Assembly (NCBI RefSeq): GCF_900100495.1
Contig: NZ_FNCT01000018.1
Location: 44,285-108,284 of the forward strand
Source: Pseudomonas benzenivorans
Lineage (GTDB): Bacteria; Pseudomonadota; Gammaproteobacteria; Pseudomonadales; Pseudomonadaceae
DNA length: 64,000 nucleotides
Direction of reading: 5' to 3'
A model generated the notes under the pieces. That model ran no database searches, had not been told where the DNA came from, and saw nothing but the letters and a program-made list of their open reading frames with translations. The position numbers were made by a program, and so were the translations under genes. This document shows, piece after piece, positions 49,922 through 58,291 of this stretch (its first letter is position 1; each line of letters opens with the position of its first letter).

Positions 49922-51622
49922 ATGAACGAAACCCCCACCCTGACCGGGCTAGCGCGCCAATTGGTGGCAGCCGAACTGCTGGATGAGCGCAGCGCCGCCC
50001 AGGCCCACGCCCAGGCGCTGCGCAACAAGATCCCGCTGGTGTCCTACCTGGTACAGAACAAGCTGGCCAAGAGCCGGGCCATCGCCGAGATAGCCGCCGA
50101 ACAGTTCGGCGTGCCGCTGTGCGACCTCTCCGCCATCGACAAGGACAGCCAGCCGCGCGAACTGGTCAGCGAGAAGCTCTGCCGCCAGCACCGCGTACTG
50201 CCTCTGTACCGGCGCGGCAACAAGCTGTTCGTCGCGCTGTCCGACCCGACCAACCACCAGGCCGTGACCGATATCCAGTTCAGCACAGGGATCAGCACCG
50301 AAGCCCTGCTGGTGGAGGACGACAAGCTCGGCGAGGCCATCGAACGCTTCTTCGACAGCGGCACCAGCGGCATGGAGGACCTGGCCGACGTCGACCTGGA
50401 TGGCGTGGATGTCCAGGCCGTGGATGACAACAAGGACGAAGGCGCCACCCAGGACTCCGACGACGCCCCGGTGGTGCGCTTTATCAACAAGATGCTGCTG
50501 GACGCGATCAAGGGTGGCTCCTCGGACCTGCACTTCGAACCCTACGAGAAGGTCTACCGGGTGCGCTTTCGTACCGACGGCATGCTGCATGAGGTGGCCA
50601 GGCCGCCGATCCAGCTGGCCAGCCGGATTTCCGCGCGGCTCAAGGTCATGTCGGCACTGGATATCTCCGAGCGGCGCAAGCCGCAGGACGGCCGGATCAA
50701 GATGAAGATCTCCAAGACCAAGGCCATCGACTTCCGGGTCAACACCCTGCCCACCCTGTGGGGCGAGAAGATCGTCATGCGGATCCTCGACCCCAGCAGC
50801 GCGCAGATGGGCATCGACGCGCTGGGCTACGAAGAGGAGCAGAAGGACCTCTACATGACCGCCCTCAAGCAACCGCAGGGGATGATCCTGGTCACCGGCC
50901 CCACCGGCTCGGGCAAGACCGTATCGCTGTATACCGGCCTGAATATCCTCAACACCCCGGACGTGAACATCTCCACCGCTGAAGACCCGGTGGAGATCAA
51001 CCTGGAGGGGATCAACCAGGTCAACGTCAACCCCAAGCACGGCATGGACTTCTCCCAGGCCCTGCGCGCCTTCCTGCGCCAGGACCCGGACATCATCATG
51101 GTCGGCGAGATCCGCGACCTGGAAACCGCGGAAATCGCCATCAAGGCAGCGCAGACCGGGCACATGGTGATGTCCACCCTGCACACCAACAGCGCCGCGG
51201 AAACCCTCACGCGCCTGCGCAACATGGGCGTGCCCTCGTTCAACATCGCCACTTCGGTCAACCTGATCATCGCCCAGCGCCTGGCGCGCAAGCTGTGCGG
51301 CAGTTGCAAGAAGGAAGTGACGATCCCGCGCGAGACGCTGCTCAAGGAAGGCTTCCCCGAAGACAAGCTCGGCAGCTTCAAGCTCTATGGTCCGGTCGGC
51401 TGCGATCACTGCTCGGGTGGCTACAAGGGCAGGGTCGGTATTTATGAAGTAGTTAAAATCACGCCGGCACTGCAAGGGCTTATCATGGAAGAAGGCAACT
51501 CCATCGCTATCTCCAAGCAGGCGAGATCCGACGGTTTCAATGACCTGCGCACATCCGGACTGGTGAAGGCGATGCACGGCATCACCAGCCTGGAAGAAGT
51601 CAACCGCGTGACCAAGGACTAA
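49922..51622 (+). CDS. pilB: Type IV pilus extension ATPase PilB
   Basis: A 566-residue GspE/PilB ATPase. The N-terminal MshEN-type domain includes AEIAAEQFGVPLCDLSAI. The ATPase core has Walker A GPTGSGKTVSLYTG near residue 327, the Asp box TAEDPVEINLEGINQVNV, Walker B RQDPDIIMVGEIRDLETAEI and the His box MSTLHTNSAAETL. A zinc knuckle is formed by CGSCKK and CDHCSGG. It powers pilus assembly in the cytoplasm. It is divergent from the pilin gene and followed by pilC after 3 bases. Confidence 0.97.
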   Translation: MNETPTLTGLARQLVAAELLDERSAAQAHAQALRNKIPLVSYLVQNKLAKSRAIAEIAAEQFGVPLCDLSAIDKDSQPRELVSEKLCRQHRVLPLYRRGNKLFVALSDPTNHQAVTDIQFSTGISTEALLVEDDKLGEAIERFFDSGTSGMEDLADVDLDGVDVQAVDDNKDEGATQDSDDAPVVRFINKMLLDAIKGGSSDLHFEPYEKVYRVRFRTDGMLHEVARPPIQLASRISARLKVMSALDISERRKPQDGRIKMKISKTKAIDFRVNTLPTLWGEKIVMRILDPSSAQMGIDALGYEEEQKDLYMTALKQPQGMILVTGPTGSGKTVSLYTGLNILNTPDVNISTAEDPVEINLEGINQVNVNPKHGMDFSQALRAFLRQDPDIIMVGEIRDLETAEIAIKAAQTGHMVMSTLHTNSAAETLTRLRNMGVPSFNIATSVNLIIAQRLARKLCGSCKKEVTIPRETLLKEGFPEDKLGSFKLYGPVGCDHCSGGYKGRVGIYEVVKITPALQGLIMEEGNSIAISKQARSDGFNDLRTSGLVKAMHGITSLEEVNRVTKD

Positions 51623-51625
51623 TCC

Positions 51626-52846
51626 ATGGCGGCCAAAGCTCTAAAAACCAGTGTCTTTGCCTGGGAAGGTACCGATAAGAAAGGCGCAAAAATAAAAGGT
51701 GAGCTGACGGGGCAATCCCCCGCCCTGATCAAGGCCCAGTTGCGCAAGCAGGGCATCAACCCGCTCAAGGTGCGCAAGAAGGCCGCGTCGCTGTTCGGCG
51801 AGGGCAAGAAGATCAAGCCGCTGGACATCGCCCTGTTCACCCGGCAGATGGCCACCATGATGAAAGCCGGGGTGCCGCTGCTGCAATCCTTCGACATCAT
51901 CGGCGAAGGCTTCGAAAACCCGAATATGCGTAAACTGGTCGACGAGGTTAAACAGGAGGTCGCCGCGGGTAACAGCTTTGCCGCCTCGCTGCGCAAGAAG
52001 CCGCTGTTCTTCGACGACCTGTATTGCAACCTGGTCGACTCGGGCGAGCAATCCGGCGCATTGGAAACCCTGCTGGACCGCATCGCCACCTACAAGGAAA
52101 AGACCGAAGCGCTCAAGGCCAAGATCAAGAAGGCCATGACCTACCCCATCGCCGTGATCGTGGTGGCGATCATCGTCACCGCCATCCTGCTGATCAAGGT
52201 GGTACCGCAGTTCGAGGCGGTGTTCCAAGGCTTCGGCGCCGAGTTGCCGGCCTTCACCCAGATCGTGGTGAACATGTCGCGCGGCCTGCAGGAATGGTGG
52301 TACGTCTTTATCTTCGGCATATTTGCCGCGGCTTTTTCCTTCAAGGCAGCGTACAAGCGCTCGGAGAAGTTTCGCGACTTCCTCGATCGCACCCTGCTGA
52401 AAGCCCCTATCGTCGGCGACATCCTCTACAAGGCGGTGGTCGCACGCTATGCGCGCACCCTGGCGACCACCTTCGCCGCCGGGGTACCCCTGGTCGATGC
52501 CCTCGAGTCGGTGGCCGGCGCCACCGGCAACGTGGTGTTCCGCACCGCCGTGTACAAGATCCGCAACGATGTCTCCTCCGGCACCCAGCTGAACTTCTCG
52601 ATGCGCACCACCGGCATCTTCCCGAGCATGGCCGTGCAGATGACCGCCATCGGCGAGGAGTCCGGCTCGCTGGACGAGATGCTCGACAAGGTCGCGGGCT
52701 TTTACGAGGCCGAGGTGGACAACGCGGTCGACAACCTGACCACCCTGATGGAACCGATGATCATGGCGGTGCTCGGCGTGCTGGTAGGCGGGCTGATCGT
52801 GGCCATGTACCTGCCGATCTTCCAGTTGGGCTCGGTGGTTGGCTGA
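51626..52846 (+). CDS. pilC: Type IV pilus inner-membrane platform protein PilC
   Basis: A 406-residue protein with two T2SSF domains. The first (LFTRQMATMMKAGVPLLQSF) and second (ARTLATTFAAGVPLVDALES) repeats are both present, with membrane segments near residues 175 (IAVIVVAIIVTAILLIKVVP), 225 and 385 (MIMAVLGVLVGGLIVAMYLP). It anchors PilB to the assembly machine. Normal in length; nothing suggests adaptation to the short pilin. Confidence 0.97.
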   Translation: MAAKALKTSVFAWEGTDKKGAKIKGELTGQSPALIKAQLRKQGINPLKVRKKAASLFGEGKKIKPLDIALFTRQMATMMKAGVPLLQSFDIIGEGFENPNMRKLVDEVKQEVAAGNSFAASLRKKPLFFDDLYCNLVDSGEQSGALETLLDRIATYKEKTEALKAKIKKAMTYPIAVIVVAIIVTAILLIKVVPQFEAVFQGFGAELPAFTQIVVNMSRGLQEWWYVFIFGIFAAAFSFKAAYKRSEKFRDFLDRTLLKAPIVGDILYKAVVARYARTLATTFAAGVPLVDALESVAGATGNVVFRTAVYKIRNDVSSGTQLNFSMRTTGIFPSMAVQMTAIGEESGSLDEMLDKVAGFYEAEVDNAVDNLTTLMEPMIMAVLGVLVGGLIVAMYLPIFQLGSVVG

Positions 52847-52849
52847 CTT

Positions 52850-53719
52850 ATGACGCTAGACTTCCTGGCCGGCAATTTGCCGGCCTTCGCTTTTGTTGGC
52901 CTGGTATTGGGCCTGCTGATCGGCAGCTTCCTCAACGTGGTGGTCTATCGCCTGCCGCTGATGATGCAGCGCGATTGGCAAGCCCAGGCCAGGGAAATCC
53001 TGGAACTGCCTGCGCTACCCAACGGGCCCATCTTCAACCTGATCCTGCCGCATTCAAGATGCCCACATTGCGGCCATGAGATTCGCGCCTGGGAGAATAT
53101 CCCGCTGCTCAGCTACCTGTTCCTGCGCGGCAAGTGCTCCAGCTGCAAGGCACCGATCAGCCTGCGCTACCCGCTGGTCGAGCTGGCTTGCGGCGTGCTT
53201 TCGGCCTATGTGGCCTGGCACTTCGGCCTGAGCTGGCAGACCGCCGGCATGCTGCTGCTGACCTGGGGCTTGCTGGCGATGAGCCTGATCGACGCCGACC
53301 ACCAGTTGCTGCCGGATGCACTGGTGCTACCGCTGCTGTGGCTGGGGCTGATCGCCAACTACTTCGGCCTGTTCACCAGCCTGGAAGCCGCACTGTGGGG
53401 CGCGATCGCCGGCTACCTGAGCCTGTGGTCGGTGTACTGGCTGTTCAAGCTGGTGACCGGCAAGGAAGGCATGGGCTATGGCGACTTCAAGCTGCTGGCC
53501 ATGCTCGGCGCCTGGGGCGGCTGGCAGGTGCTGCCACTGACCATCCTGCTGTCGTCGCTGGTCGGCGCCGTGCTCGGGGTGATCATGCTGCGCCTGCGCA
53601 ACGCCGAAACCAGCACGCCGATCCCGTTCGGCCCCTACCTGGCGCTCGCCGGCTGGATCGCCCTGCTTTGGGGCGGGCAGATCACCGGCTCCTACCTGCA
53701 GATCGCCGGGTTTCGTTAG
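52850..53719 (+). CDS. pilD: Prepilin peptidase / N-methyltransferase PilD
   Basis: A 289-residue integral membrane aspartyl protease. The N-terminal methylase domain has the four cysteines in CPHCGHEIRAWENIPL and RGKCSSCKAPISLRYPLVE. Catalytic aspartates lie in LIDADHQLLPD and GMGYGDFKLLAMLGAW (GxGD). It cleaves the pilin leader after Gly and methylates Phe1. It follows pilC after 3 bases. Confidence 0.97.
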   Translation: MTLDFLAGNLPAFAFVGLVLGLLIGSFLNVVVYRLPLMMQRDWQAQAREILELPALPNGPIFNLILPHSRCPHCGHEIRAWENIPLLSYLFLRGKCSSCKAPISLRYPLVELACGVLSAYVAWHFGLSWQTAGMLLLTWGLLAMSLIDADHQLLPDALVLPLLWLGLIANYFGLFTSLEAALWGAIAGYLSLWSVYWLFKLVTGKEGMGYGDFKLLAMLGAWGGWQVLPLTILLSSLVGAVLGVIMLRLRNAETSTPIPFGPYLALAGWIALLWGGQITGSYLQIAGFR

Positions 53720-53731
53720 CCACCAGCCATC

Positions 53732-53802
53732 GTAGGGTGCGCCGCGCGCACCAATGAACCCACACCATTGCCTCGGACGTTGGTGCGCACAGCGCACCCT
53801 AC
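53732..53802. repeat. GTAGGGTGCGC palindrome between pilD and coaE
   Basis: GTAGGGTGCGCCGCGCGCAC (53732 on) and GGTGCGCACAGCGCACCCTA (53782 on) are inverted arms. The interior holds CCACACCATTGCCTCGGA, closely related to the interior of the next copy. Confidence 0.8.
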
Positions 53803-53892
53803 GGGCGGTGGTATGGCGGGTATTCGCCAGCGAGCCGGCGCCTACATTACAATCATCAACCTGTTTACCGGCCGCGAGATCCACACCCGATC

Positions 53893-54501
53893 ATGAAACC
53901 CTGGATTCTTGGCCTTACCGGCGGCATCGGCAGCGGCAAGAGCGCAGTCGCGCAGTGCTTCGTCGACCAGGGCGTGCATCTGGTCGATGCCGATCACGCC
54001 GCGCGCTGGGTGGTCGAGCCCGGCCGCCCGGCGCTGGATAAGATCATCGAGCATTTCGGCCCCGCGGTGCTGCAGCCCGATGGCCAGCTGGACCGCGCCG
54101 CCCTGCGTGCACGGGTATTCGCCAATGCCGACGAGCGCCGCTGGCTGGAGGCGCTGCTGCATCCGCTGATCGGCCAGGAAATCACGCAGTTCCTCGCACG
54201 CGCCGAATCACCCTACGCGATTCTGGTGTCGCCATTGCTGATTGAATCCGGCCAGCACCGATTGGCCCAGCGCGTGCTGGTAGTCGACGCCCCTGAAGAG
54301 TTGCAGGTGCAGCGCACCATGCAGCGCGACCAGACCTCGGCCGAACAGGTGCAGGCCATCCTCAAGGCACAGGCCAGCCGGGAGGAACGCCTGCGTCATG
54401 CCAACGATGTGCTGGTCAACGATCGTGATTTAAACTGGCTGCGAGGCGAGGTCGAACGCTTGCACAACTTCTACCTGAGCTTACGCGGAGGCCAACCATG
54501 A
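53893..54501 (+). CDS. coaE: Dephospho-CoA kinase
   Basis: A 202-residue P-loop kinase. Walker A is LTGGIGSGKSAVA, followed by VHLVDADHAARWVVEPG and HPLIGQEITQFLA of the CoA-binding region. It performs the last step of coenzyme A synthesis. The stop overlaps the yacG start by 4 bases. The pilD-coaE-yacG order is usual in Pseudomonas. Confidence 0.96.
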   Translation: MKPWILGLTGGIGSGKSAVAQCFVDQGVHLVDADHAARWVVEPGRPALDKIIEHFGPAVLQPDGQLDRAALRARVFANADERRWLEALLHPLIGQEITQFLARAESPYAILVSPLLIESGQHRLAQRVLVVDAPEELQVQRTMQRDQTSAEQVQAILKAQASREERLRHANDVLVNDRDLNWLRGEVERLHNFYLSLRGGQP

Positions 54502-54698
54502 GCACCCCAACCACAGTCGCCTGTCCAACCTGCGGCGCCCCGGTCGAATGGGGCCCGCAAAGCCCGAACCGGCCATTCTGCTCGGAACGCTGCAAACTGA
54601 TCGATCTGGGCGCCTGGGCCTCGGAAGAGCACGCGATCCCCGGTAACGAACTGGAAGACGAGCTATTCTCCGGCGACCTGCCGCCCCGCGCGCATTGA
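54498..54698 (+). CDS. yacG: DNA gyrase inhibitor YacG
   Basis: A 66-residue zinc protein with four cysteines in VACPTCGAPVEW and RPFCSERCKLIDLGAWAS. YacG binds GyrB and blocks DNA binding in E. coli. It is coupled to coaE by a 4-base overlap. Confidence 0.95.
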   Translation: MSTPTTVACPTCGAPVEWGPQSPNRPFCSERCKLIDLGAWASEEHAIPGNELEDELFSGDLPPRAH

Positions 54699-54708
54699 AA
54701 GCTGAGTC

Positions 54709-54774
54709 GTAGGCCGCGCGCACCAGCAAGTCCACGCCATTGGCTCGGAAACTGGTGCGCATAGCGCACCCTAC
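54709..54774. repeat. GTAGGGTGCGC-type palindrome after yacG, left arm shortened
   Basis: The left arm GTAGGCCGCGCGCACC lacks about five bases. The right arm GGTGCGCATAGCGCACCCTA starts at 54754. The interior TCCACGCCATTGGCTCGGA matches that of the copy at 53.7 kb. Confidence 0.75.
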
Positions 54775-54781
54775 GGGCGGT

Positions 54782-54997
54782 TCAAGGCCGCATAAAACCG
54801 TAATCGCGCCCATCATCCAGGTTGTCGGCGAGGAACTGCAACTCGGCAGCCAGATCCTGCGCGTCACGCTCGCCGCGGCTGCGCTCCACCACCGCGCTGA
54901 GCAAGGCGCGCAAACCCAACGCAGGATCGAAGCCCTGCCCTTGCGCCCGCTGCAGGCTTTGCTCGATTTCCTGCCTGGCCCACTCATGCACGCCCAT
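54782..54997 (-). CDS. Small conserved hypothetical protein
   Basis: A 71-residue acidic, helical protein (GVHEWARQEIEQSLQRAQGQ; LGLRALLSAVVERSRGERDA). No domain is recognised. GGAGG lies 8 bases before the ATG at 54997, which I prefer over the one at 55021. It is convergent with yacG. A small gene occurs at this position in P. aeruginosa as well (recalled). Confidence 0.65.
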   Translation of the reverse strand: MGVHEWARQEIEQSLQRAQGQGFDPALGLRALLSAVVERSRGERDAQDLAAELQFLADNLDDGRDYGFMRP

Positions 54998-55148
54998 GTT
55001 TGTTGCCTCCACTGATTTCAACCCTGGGATGGGTGGGCGGTGATCCGCTGCAGCCCACCATCATCGACAGAGCGTGCCAGGCTGGCGGCCAGCACCGTTG
55101 ACCTGGGTCAATCCGGCAGCGCCGATCAATGTGCCGAAGCCCCTGCCA

Positions 55149-55838
55149 TCAAAGCGACTTGTTGTCGTCCTTCCAGGGTGCCGACAGGTAACGCGTGCGA
55201 TTGAAGGTTTCCAGCCACTCCGGACAGAACACCACCAACGCGCTGACGACCATGCCGTTGATAAAGGCCTCGGGAAACATCACCATCCACAGATAGCCGA
55301 CGAAATCCCCGAGCCAGGGCGGCATCGGGAACAGCCCATCGACCCAGAGCACGCCCAGCCCCGCCAGGACACACAGCAAGGCGGCCAGCGCGGCGGGGAA
55401 AAAGCCGCTGCAGAAGATGTAAACGAACAGATTGCGCGGCTGCGCGCGCTCGACTTGAAAGGCGCACAGCTCCGTGACCAGCACCGGAATCAGCACCAGC
55501 AAGGCGCCATTCAGGCCCAGGGCCGCCAGGTCCTGGCGGCCCAGCAGTAACATCCCCAGTTGGGCGACCAGGCCAGCCAGGATCGCCAGCGGCCAGTCGA
55601 GCAGCAGGGTCACCGCAGTCATGCCGATGAGGTGGTAGGACAACCCCGAATCGAAATCGCGCCGCACCAGCCACAGCAGAAACAGCGCGAAGGCCGTGCC
55701 GAGCAGCAGATGCTGGCGCCGCAGATCGCTGAACAGCTCCAGCCAAGGCGCCCGCCATACCGCCCAGAGCAGCGCTGGCAGATACAGGAGCCAGCCCGCG
55801 GTCTGGCTGGTGGACGAAAGCAGTGCGGCGGCGATCAT
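55149..55838 (-). CDS. CbiM-like energy-coupling-factor transporter membrane protein
   Basis: A 229-residue hydrophobic protein with six to seven membrane segments. It carries DFDSGLSYHLIGMTAVTLLL and LNGALLVLIPVLVTELCAFQ, as in the CbiM/NikM family of S-components that take up cobalt or nickel, and MVMFPEAFINGMVVSALVVF near the C-terminus. No CbiN, CbiQ or CbiO partner gene is beside it, so either partners are elsewhere or it works alone. The metal is not known. Confidence 0.75.
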   Translation of the reverse strand: MIAAALLSSTSQTAGWLLYLPALLWAVWRAPWLELFSDLRRQHLLLGTAFALFLLWLVRRDFDSGLSYHLIGMTAVTLLLDWPLAILAGLVAQLGMLLLGRQDLAALGLNGALLVLIPVLVTELCAFQVERAQPRNLFVYIFCSGFFPAALAALLCVLAGLGVLWVDGLFPMPPWLGDFVGYLWMVMFPEAFINGMVVSALVVFCPEWLETFNRTRYLSAPWKDDNKSL

Positions 55839-56430
55839 GAGGTAAGGTCCAGCGCCCGAGAGATGTACGCCGCCAGTCTACACCGCCGCCGCCACCCAAA
55901 AGGACGCGTCAAAAGAGCACTGCGCCAGCGGGGGACGCCGAAGTTCGTAGGAGCGGCCCATGGCCGCGATAGGGCATGCCTGCAAAAAGCATCGCGAGCA
56001 TGACCTAGGTCGGCCCCGGCTAGGCGCCCCGCCGCTCCTACGCCCTGCACGGCTTGCGCATAAACACAGGATTCACGCCACTATCCGTTTGCCGATGAGC
56101 CTTTTTGACGAGCAATGGCACGCTGCTCGGCCAAGCATCCAGCTCGTGCTCAAGCCAGCCAACAATGCGCCGGTTGATGTGAACGGCACCCGGAAGGCTC
56201 TCGGTGCGAAGGGATAGCGGGCGAAAAGCTGCTCGCGGTCCAAGTGGGTCAGCGACCGAAAAAAGCAATGAAAGTGACTGCAGCAGAGGGGCCGTGACTG
56301 CAAAAACGAGCAACCGCGGGACTTTTCGCGGCGACCTCCTGTTCAACGCCTAAGCGCTTGATCGCGCGTAGAAAACTTCGCGCTCCAGGCTTGACAGCCA
56401 AGCCCAGGACGCGAATAATGCGCGCCACTC
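55839..56430. other. Gene-poor region before tRNA-Met
   Basis: 592 bases. It contains a REPIN-like element at 55947-56041. Two overlapping opposite frames (near 55960-56217 and 56038-56346) have no recognisable domain and no ribosome site. The end of the region presumably holds the tRNA promoter. Confidence 0.45.
55947..56041. repeat. REPIN-like element, GTAG type
   Basis: GTAGGAGCGG begins at 55947 and CCGCTCCTAC ends at 56041. The interior (GCCCATGGCCGCGATAGGGC, A-rich linker, GCATCGCG, CTAGG, GGCTAGGCGCCCC) is shared with the element at 2339-2406. Confidence 0.75.
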
Positions 56431-56507
56431 GGCTACGTAGCTCAGCTGGTTAGAGCATAGCATTCATAATGCTGGGGTCCGGGGTTCAAGTCCCTGCGTA
56501 GCCACCA
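56431..56507 (+). tRNA. tRNA-Met (CAT), elongator
   Basis: A 77-base cloverleaf including encoded CCA. The acceptor arm is GGCTACG/CGTAGCC, the D arm AGCTCAGCTGGTTAGAGC, the anticodon CAT is at 56465-56467 with T before it, and the T arm contains GGTTCAAGTCC. The acceptor stem with a paired first base and the close match to known elongator tRNA-Met show it is not the initiator. A terminator follows. Its 3' end is a plausible integration target for the accessory region to the right. Confidence 0.95.
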
Positions 56508-56515
56508 AACAAAAC

Positions 56516-56546
56516 AAGGGTTTAGCGAAAGCTAAGCCCTTTTTTG
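56516..56546 (+). terminator. Rho-independent terminator of tRNA-Met
   Basis: GGGTTTAGC and GCTAAGCCC form a 9-bp stem (one G-T pair) with a GAAA loop, followed by six Ts. Confidence 0.9.
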
Positions 56547-56590
56547 TTTGCCGAAGTGACTACGACGTGCCTACTGACCGACTGACCATC

Positions 56591-57010
56591 TCAAGCTTCC
56601 CAAGGATTGATAACGGGAACGCCCAGGTAGTCGAAGTGACGAACATTGCGCGTAGCGACTCGCGCATCATGCAAAGCGGCGATTGCAGCGATCTGCCCGT
56701 CAGCCATATCCACGACCTTCCCTTTCGCCTCACTCTCAGCCGCTAAGCCTGCATAGTGAACAGCCGCTTCTGTATCAAACGGCAAAATGCGACCGGCAAA
56801 ATCCTCTTCAAACATCAGCGTCGCCAGCTCTAGCAAACCTTGTTTGCGCTTGCCATCAGGCATGCGGGCGATGCCGTAGAGGATCTCGGCAACGGTAATG
56901 GCACTGATGAACAGCTCGCTTGAAGACTGGGCATCAACCCACGCCAAGACTTGGGACGAAGGCTTAGCCCGCATCAGCTCCGATAGCACGTTGGTATCGA
57001 GTAAGATCAT
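56591..57010 (-). CDS. vapC: VapC/FitB-type PIN-domain toxin
   Basis: A 139-residue PIN-domain ribonuclease. Acidic active-site residues are visible in LLDTNVLSELMR (Asp5), AEILYGIARMPDG (Glu), DMADGQIAAIAALHDA (Asp pair) and ATRNVRHFDYLGV. FitB/VapC toxins cut tRNA or other RNA when released from the antitoxin. It overlaps the antitoxin stop by 4 bases. It lies about 80 bases from tRNA-Met. Confidence 0.92.
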   Translation of the reverse strand: MILLDTNVLSELMRAKPSSQVLAWVDAQSSSELFISAITVAEILYGIARMPDGKRKQGLLELATLMFEEDFAGRILPFDTEAAVHYAGLAAESEAKGKVVDMADGQIAAIAALHDARVATRNVRHFDYLGVPVINPWEA

Positions 57011-57252
57011 TCGTCAAAGCTCGCGGCACGGGCTTTGTCTTTGCGGGCAGGCAGTTCCATATCAATGCCTCCCACCGCAGCGAATCGCGCATGGATACGG
57101 CTCCCCAGCCCTCCAGCCTTTTCGGATTTAGACAGGGCTTGACGAATAATCACCCTGGCCTCCTCCTCCATAGAACGGCCATGGCTGGCGGCAACAACCC
57201 GCAGTTGCGCCTTGAGATCGTCGTCCAGGTTTCGAATAGTAATGCTGGCCAT
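57007..57252 (-). CDS. vapB: VapB/FitA-type ribbon-helix-helix antitoxin
   Basis: An 81-residue protein. The N-terminal ribbon-helix-helix is MASITIRNLDDDLKAQLRVV followed by SHGRSMEEEARVIIRQAL, and the C-terminal tail (IDMELPARKDKAR) would cover the toxin active site. GGAGG precedes the ATG at 57252. An operator-like palindrome lies 17 bases upstream. Confidence 0.9.
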   Translation of the reverse strand: MASITIRNLDDDLKAQLRVVAASHGRSMEEEARVIIRQALSKSEKAGGLGSRIHARFAAVGGIDMELPARKDKARAASFDE

Positions 57253-57268
57253 AGCCCCTCCAGATGAG

Positions 57269-57286
57269 ATCAATGCAATCATTGAT
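57269..57286. promoter_or_regulatory. Operator-like inverted repeat of the vapBC operon
   Basis: ATCAATG-CAAT-CATTGAT is a perfect 7-bp inverted repeat just upstream of the antitoxin gene, as expected for autoregulation by a ribbon-helix-helix antitoxin. Confidence 0.6.
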
Positions 57287-57400
57287 AGCATAACGACGAC
57301 CCGCATGCACCCATACGGATTCACCCAGACAAGGAATGGCCGCTCTGTGCCAGCAGGAAAATTCGCAGTGTGGGTTAGCGCGTAGGACGTACTCGCGAAG

Positions 57401-57432
57401 CAGTCCGCCGTCTTCCCGCAAACGGCGGACTG
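57401..57432. repeat. Perfect 11-bp hairpin in the vapB-gfa interval
   Basis: CAGTCCGCCGT and ACGGCGGACTG flank a 10-base loop. The surrounding AGCGCGTAGGACG and TCGCTCCGCTCC resemble repeat-type sequence. The 57253-57630 interval contains no gene. Confidence 0.5.
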
Positions 57433-57630
57433 TTCGCTCCGCTCCTGAGTCCGCGCTACCCCGCGTCCCGCTCCGCCGAGACGTGGCAGTTGAACGCCGA
57501 TATCTACAGTTGCAGCTAATGAGGCATGGCCTTTCGCTCCCCCTGCCCTGCTACGCTTAGATTCCTCCCCGGGCGGTTCTGATGGTCGCCCGGAACCTTC
57601 TTCTCGCGTTCACAGCTAGGGAGATGGGTA

Positions 57631-58209
57631 ATGACTAGTGCATTTTCGATTCATCCGTCGGTCGACAACGGTATCCAGGCCGGCGCGGACGATTTCGCCG
57701 GCGGCACCCTCGTCTGCCGCTGCGCCCAGGACCCCGTGCGGGTGCAGGTCGACTCGCAATCGGCCTACAACCACGCCTGCGGCTGCAGCAAGTGCTGGAA
57801 GCCCAAGGGCGCGCTGTTCTCAGTGGTGGCGGTGGTGCCGCGCGACAAGCTCAGGGTCACTGAGCATGCCGAGAAGCTGGCGGTGGTCGACCCCAAGGCC
57901 ACCATCCAGCGGCACGCCTGCAGCCAGTGCGGCGTGCATATGTACGGCCGCATCGAGAACAGCGCGCACCCGCTCTACGGGTTCGACTTCATCCACACCG
58001 AACTGTCGCCGGAGAAGGGCTGGTCGGCGCCGCAGTTCGCCGCTTTCGTCTCCTCGATCATCGAGTCCGGCGCCGATCCGGCGATCATGGGCGCCGTGCG
58101 TGCGCGGCTGAAGGCGCTCGGCCTGGAACCCTACGACTGCCTGTCGCCGGAGCTGATGGACATGATCGCCACGCACACCGCCAAGGCCACCGGCGTGCTC
58201 AAATCCTGA
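57631..58209 (+). CDS. gfa: Glutathione-dependent formaldehyde-activating enzyme family protein (Gfa)
   Basis: A 192-residue zinc protein of the Gfa/CENP-V family. Zinc cysteines appear in GTLVCRCAQDPV, HACGCSKCWKPKGA and RHACSQCGVHMYG. The full-length N- and C-terminal parts (LEPYDCLSPELMDMIATHTA) match S-(hydroxymethyl)glutathione synthase. It would promote reaction of formaldehyde with glutathione; that activity is disputed for the family. AGGGAG precedes the ATG. Its usual partner genes frmA/adhC are not here. The gene is GC-rich like the core genome, unlike genes to its right. Confidence 0.88.
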   Translation: MTSAFSIHPSVDNGIQAGADDFAGGTLVCRCAQDPVRVQVDSQSAYNHACGCSKCWKPKGALFSVVAVVPRDKLRVTEHAEKLAVVDPKATIQRHACSQCGVHMYGRIENSAHPLYGFDFIHTELSPEKGWSAPQFAAFVSSIIESGADPAIMGAVRARLKALGLEPYDCLSPELMDMIATHTAKATGVLKS

Positions 58210-58291
58210 AATGACGCGGGGGCAGCGCCGCTTGCGCGTGTGAGTCGCGCCGCCCCTTGTACCTGGCTGTGCGCGCCACCCACCATGCAGC

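Noticed and set aside
55960..56346. Two opposite overlapping frames before tRNA-Met
   Set aside because: They mutually overlap, include repeat sequence and show no domain. A degraded gene cannot be excluded.
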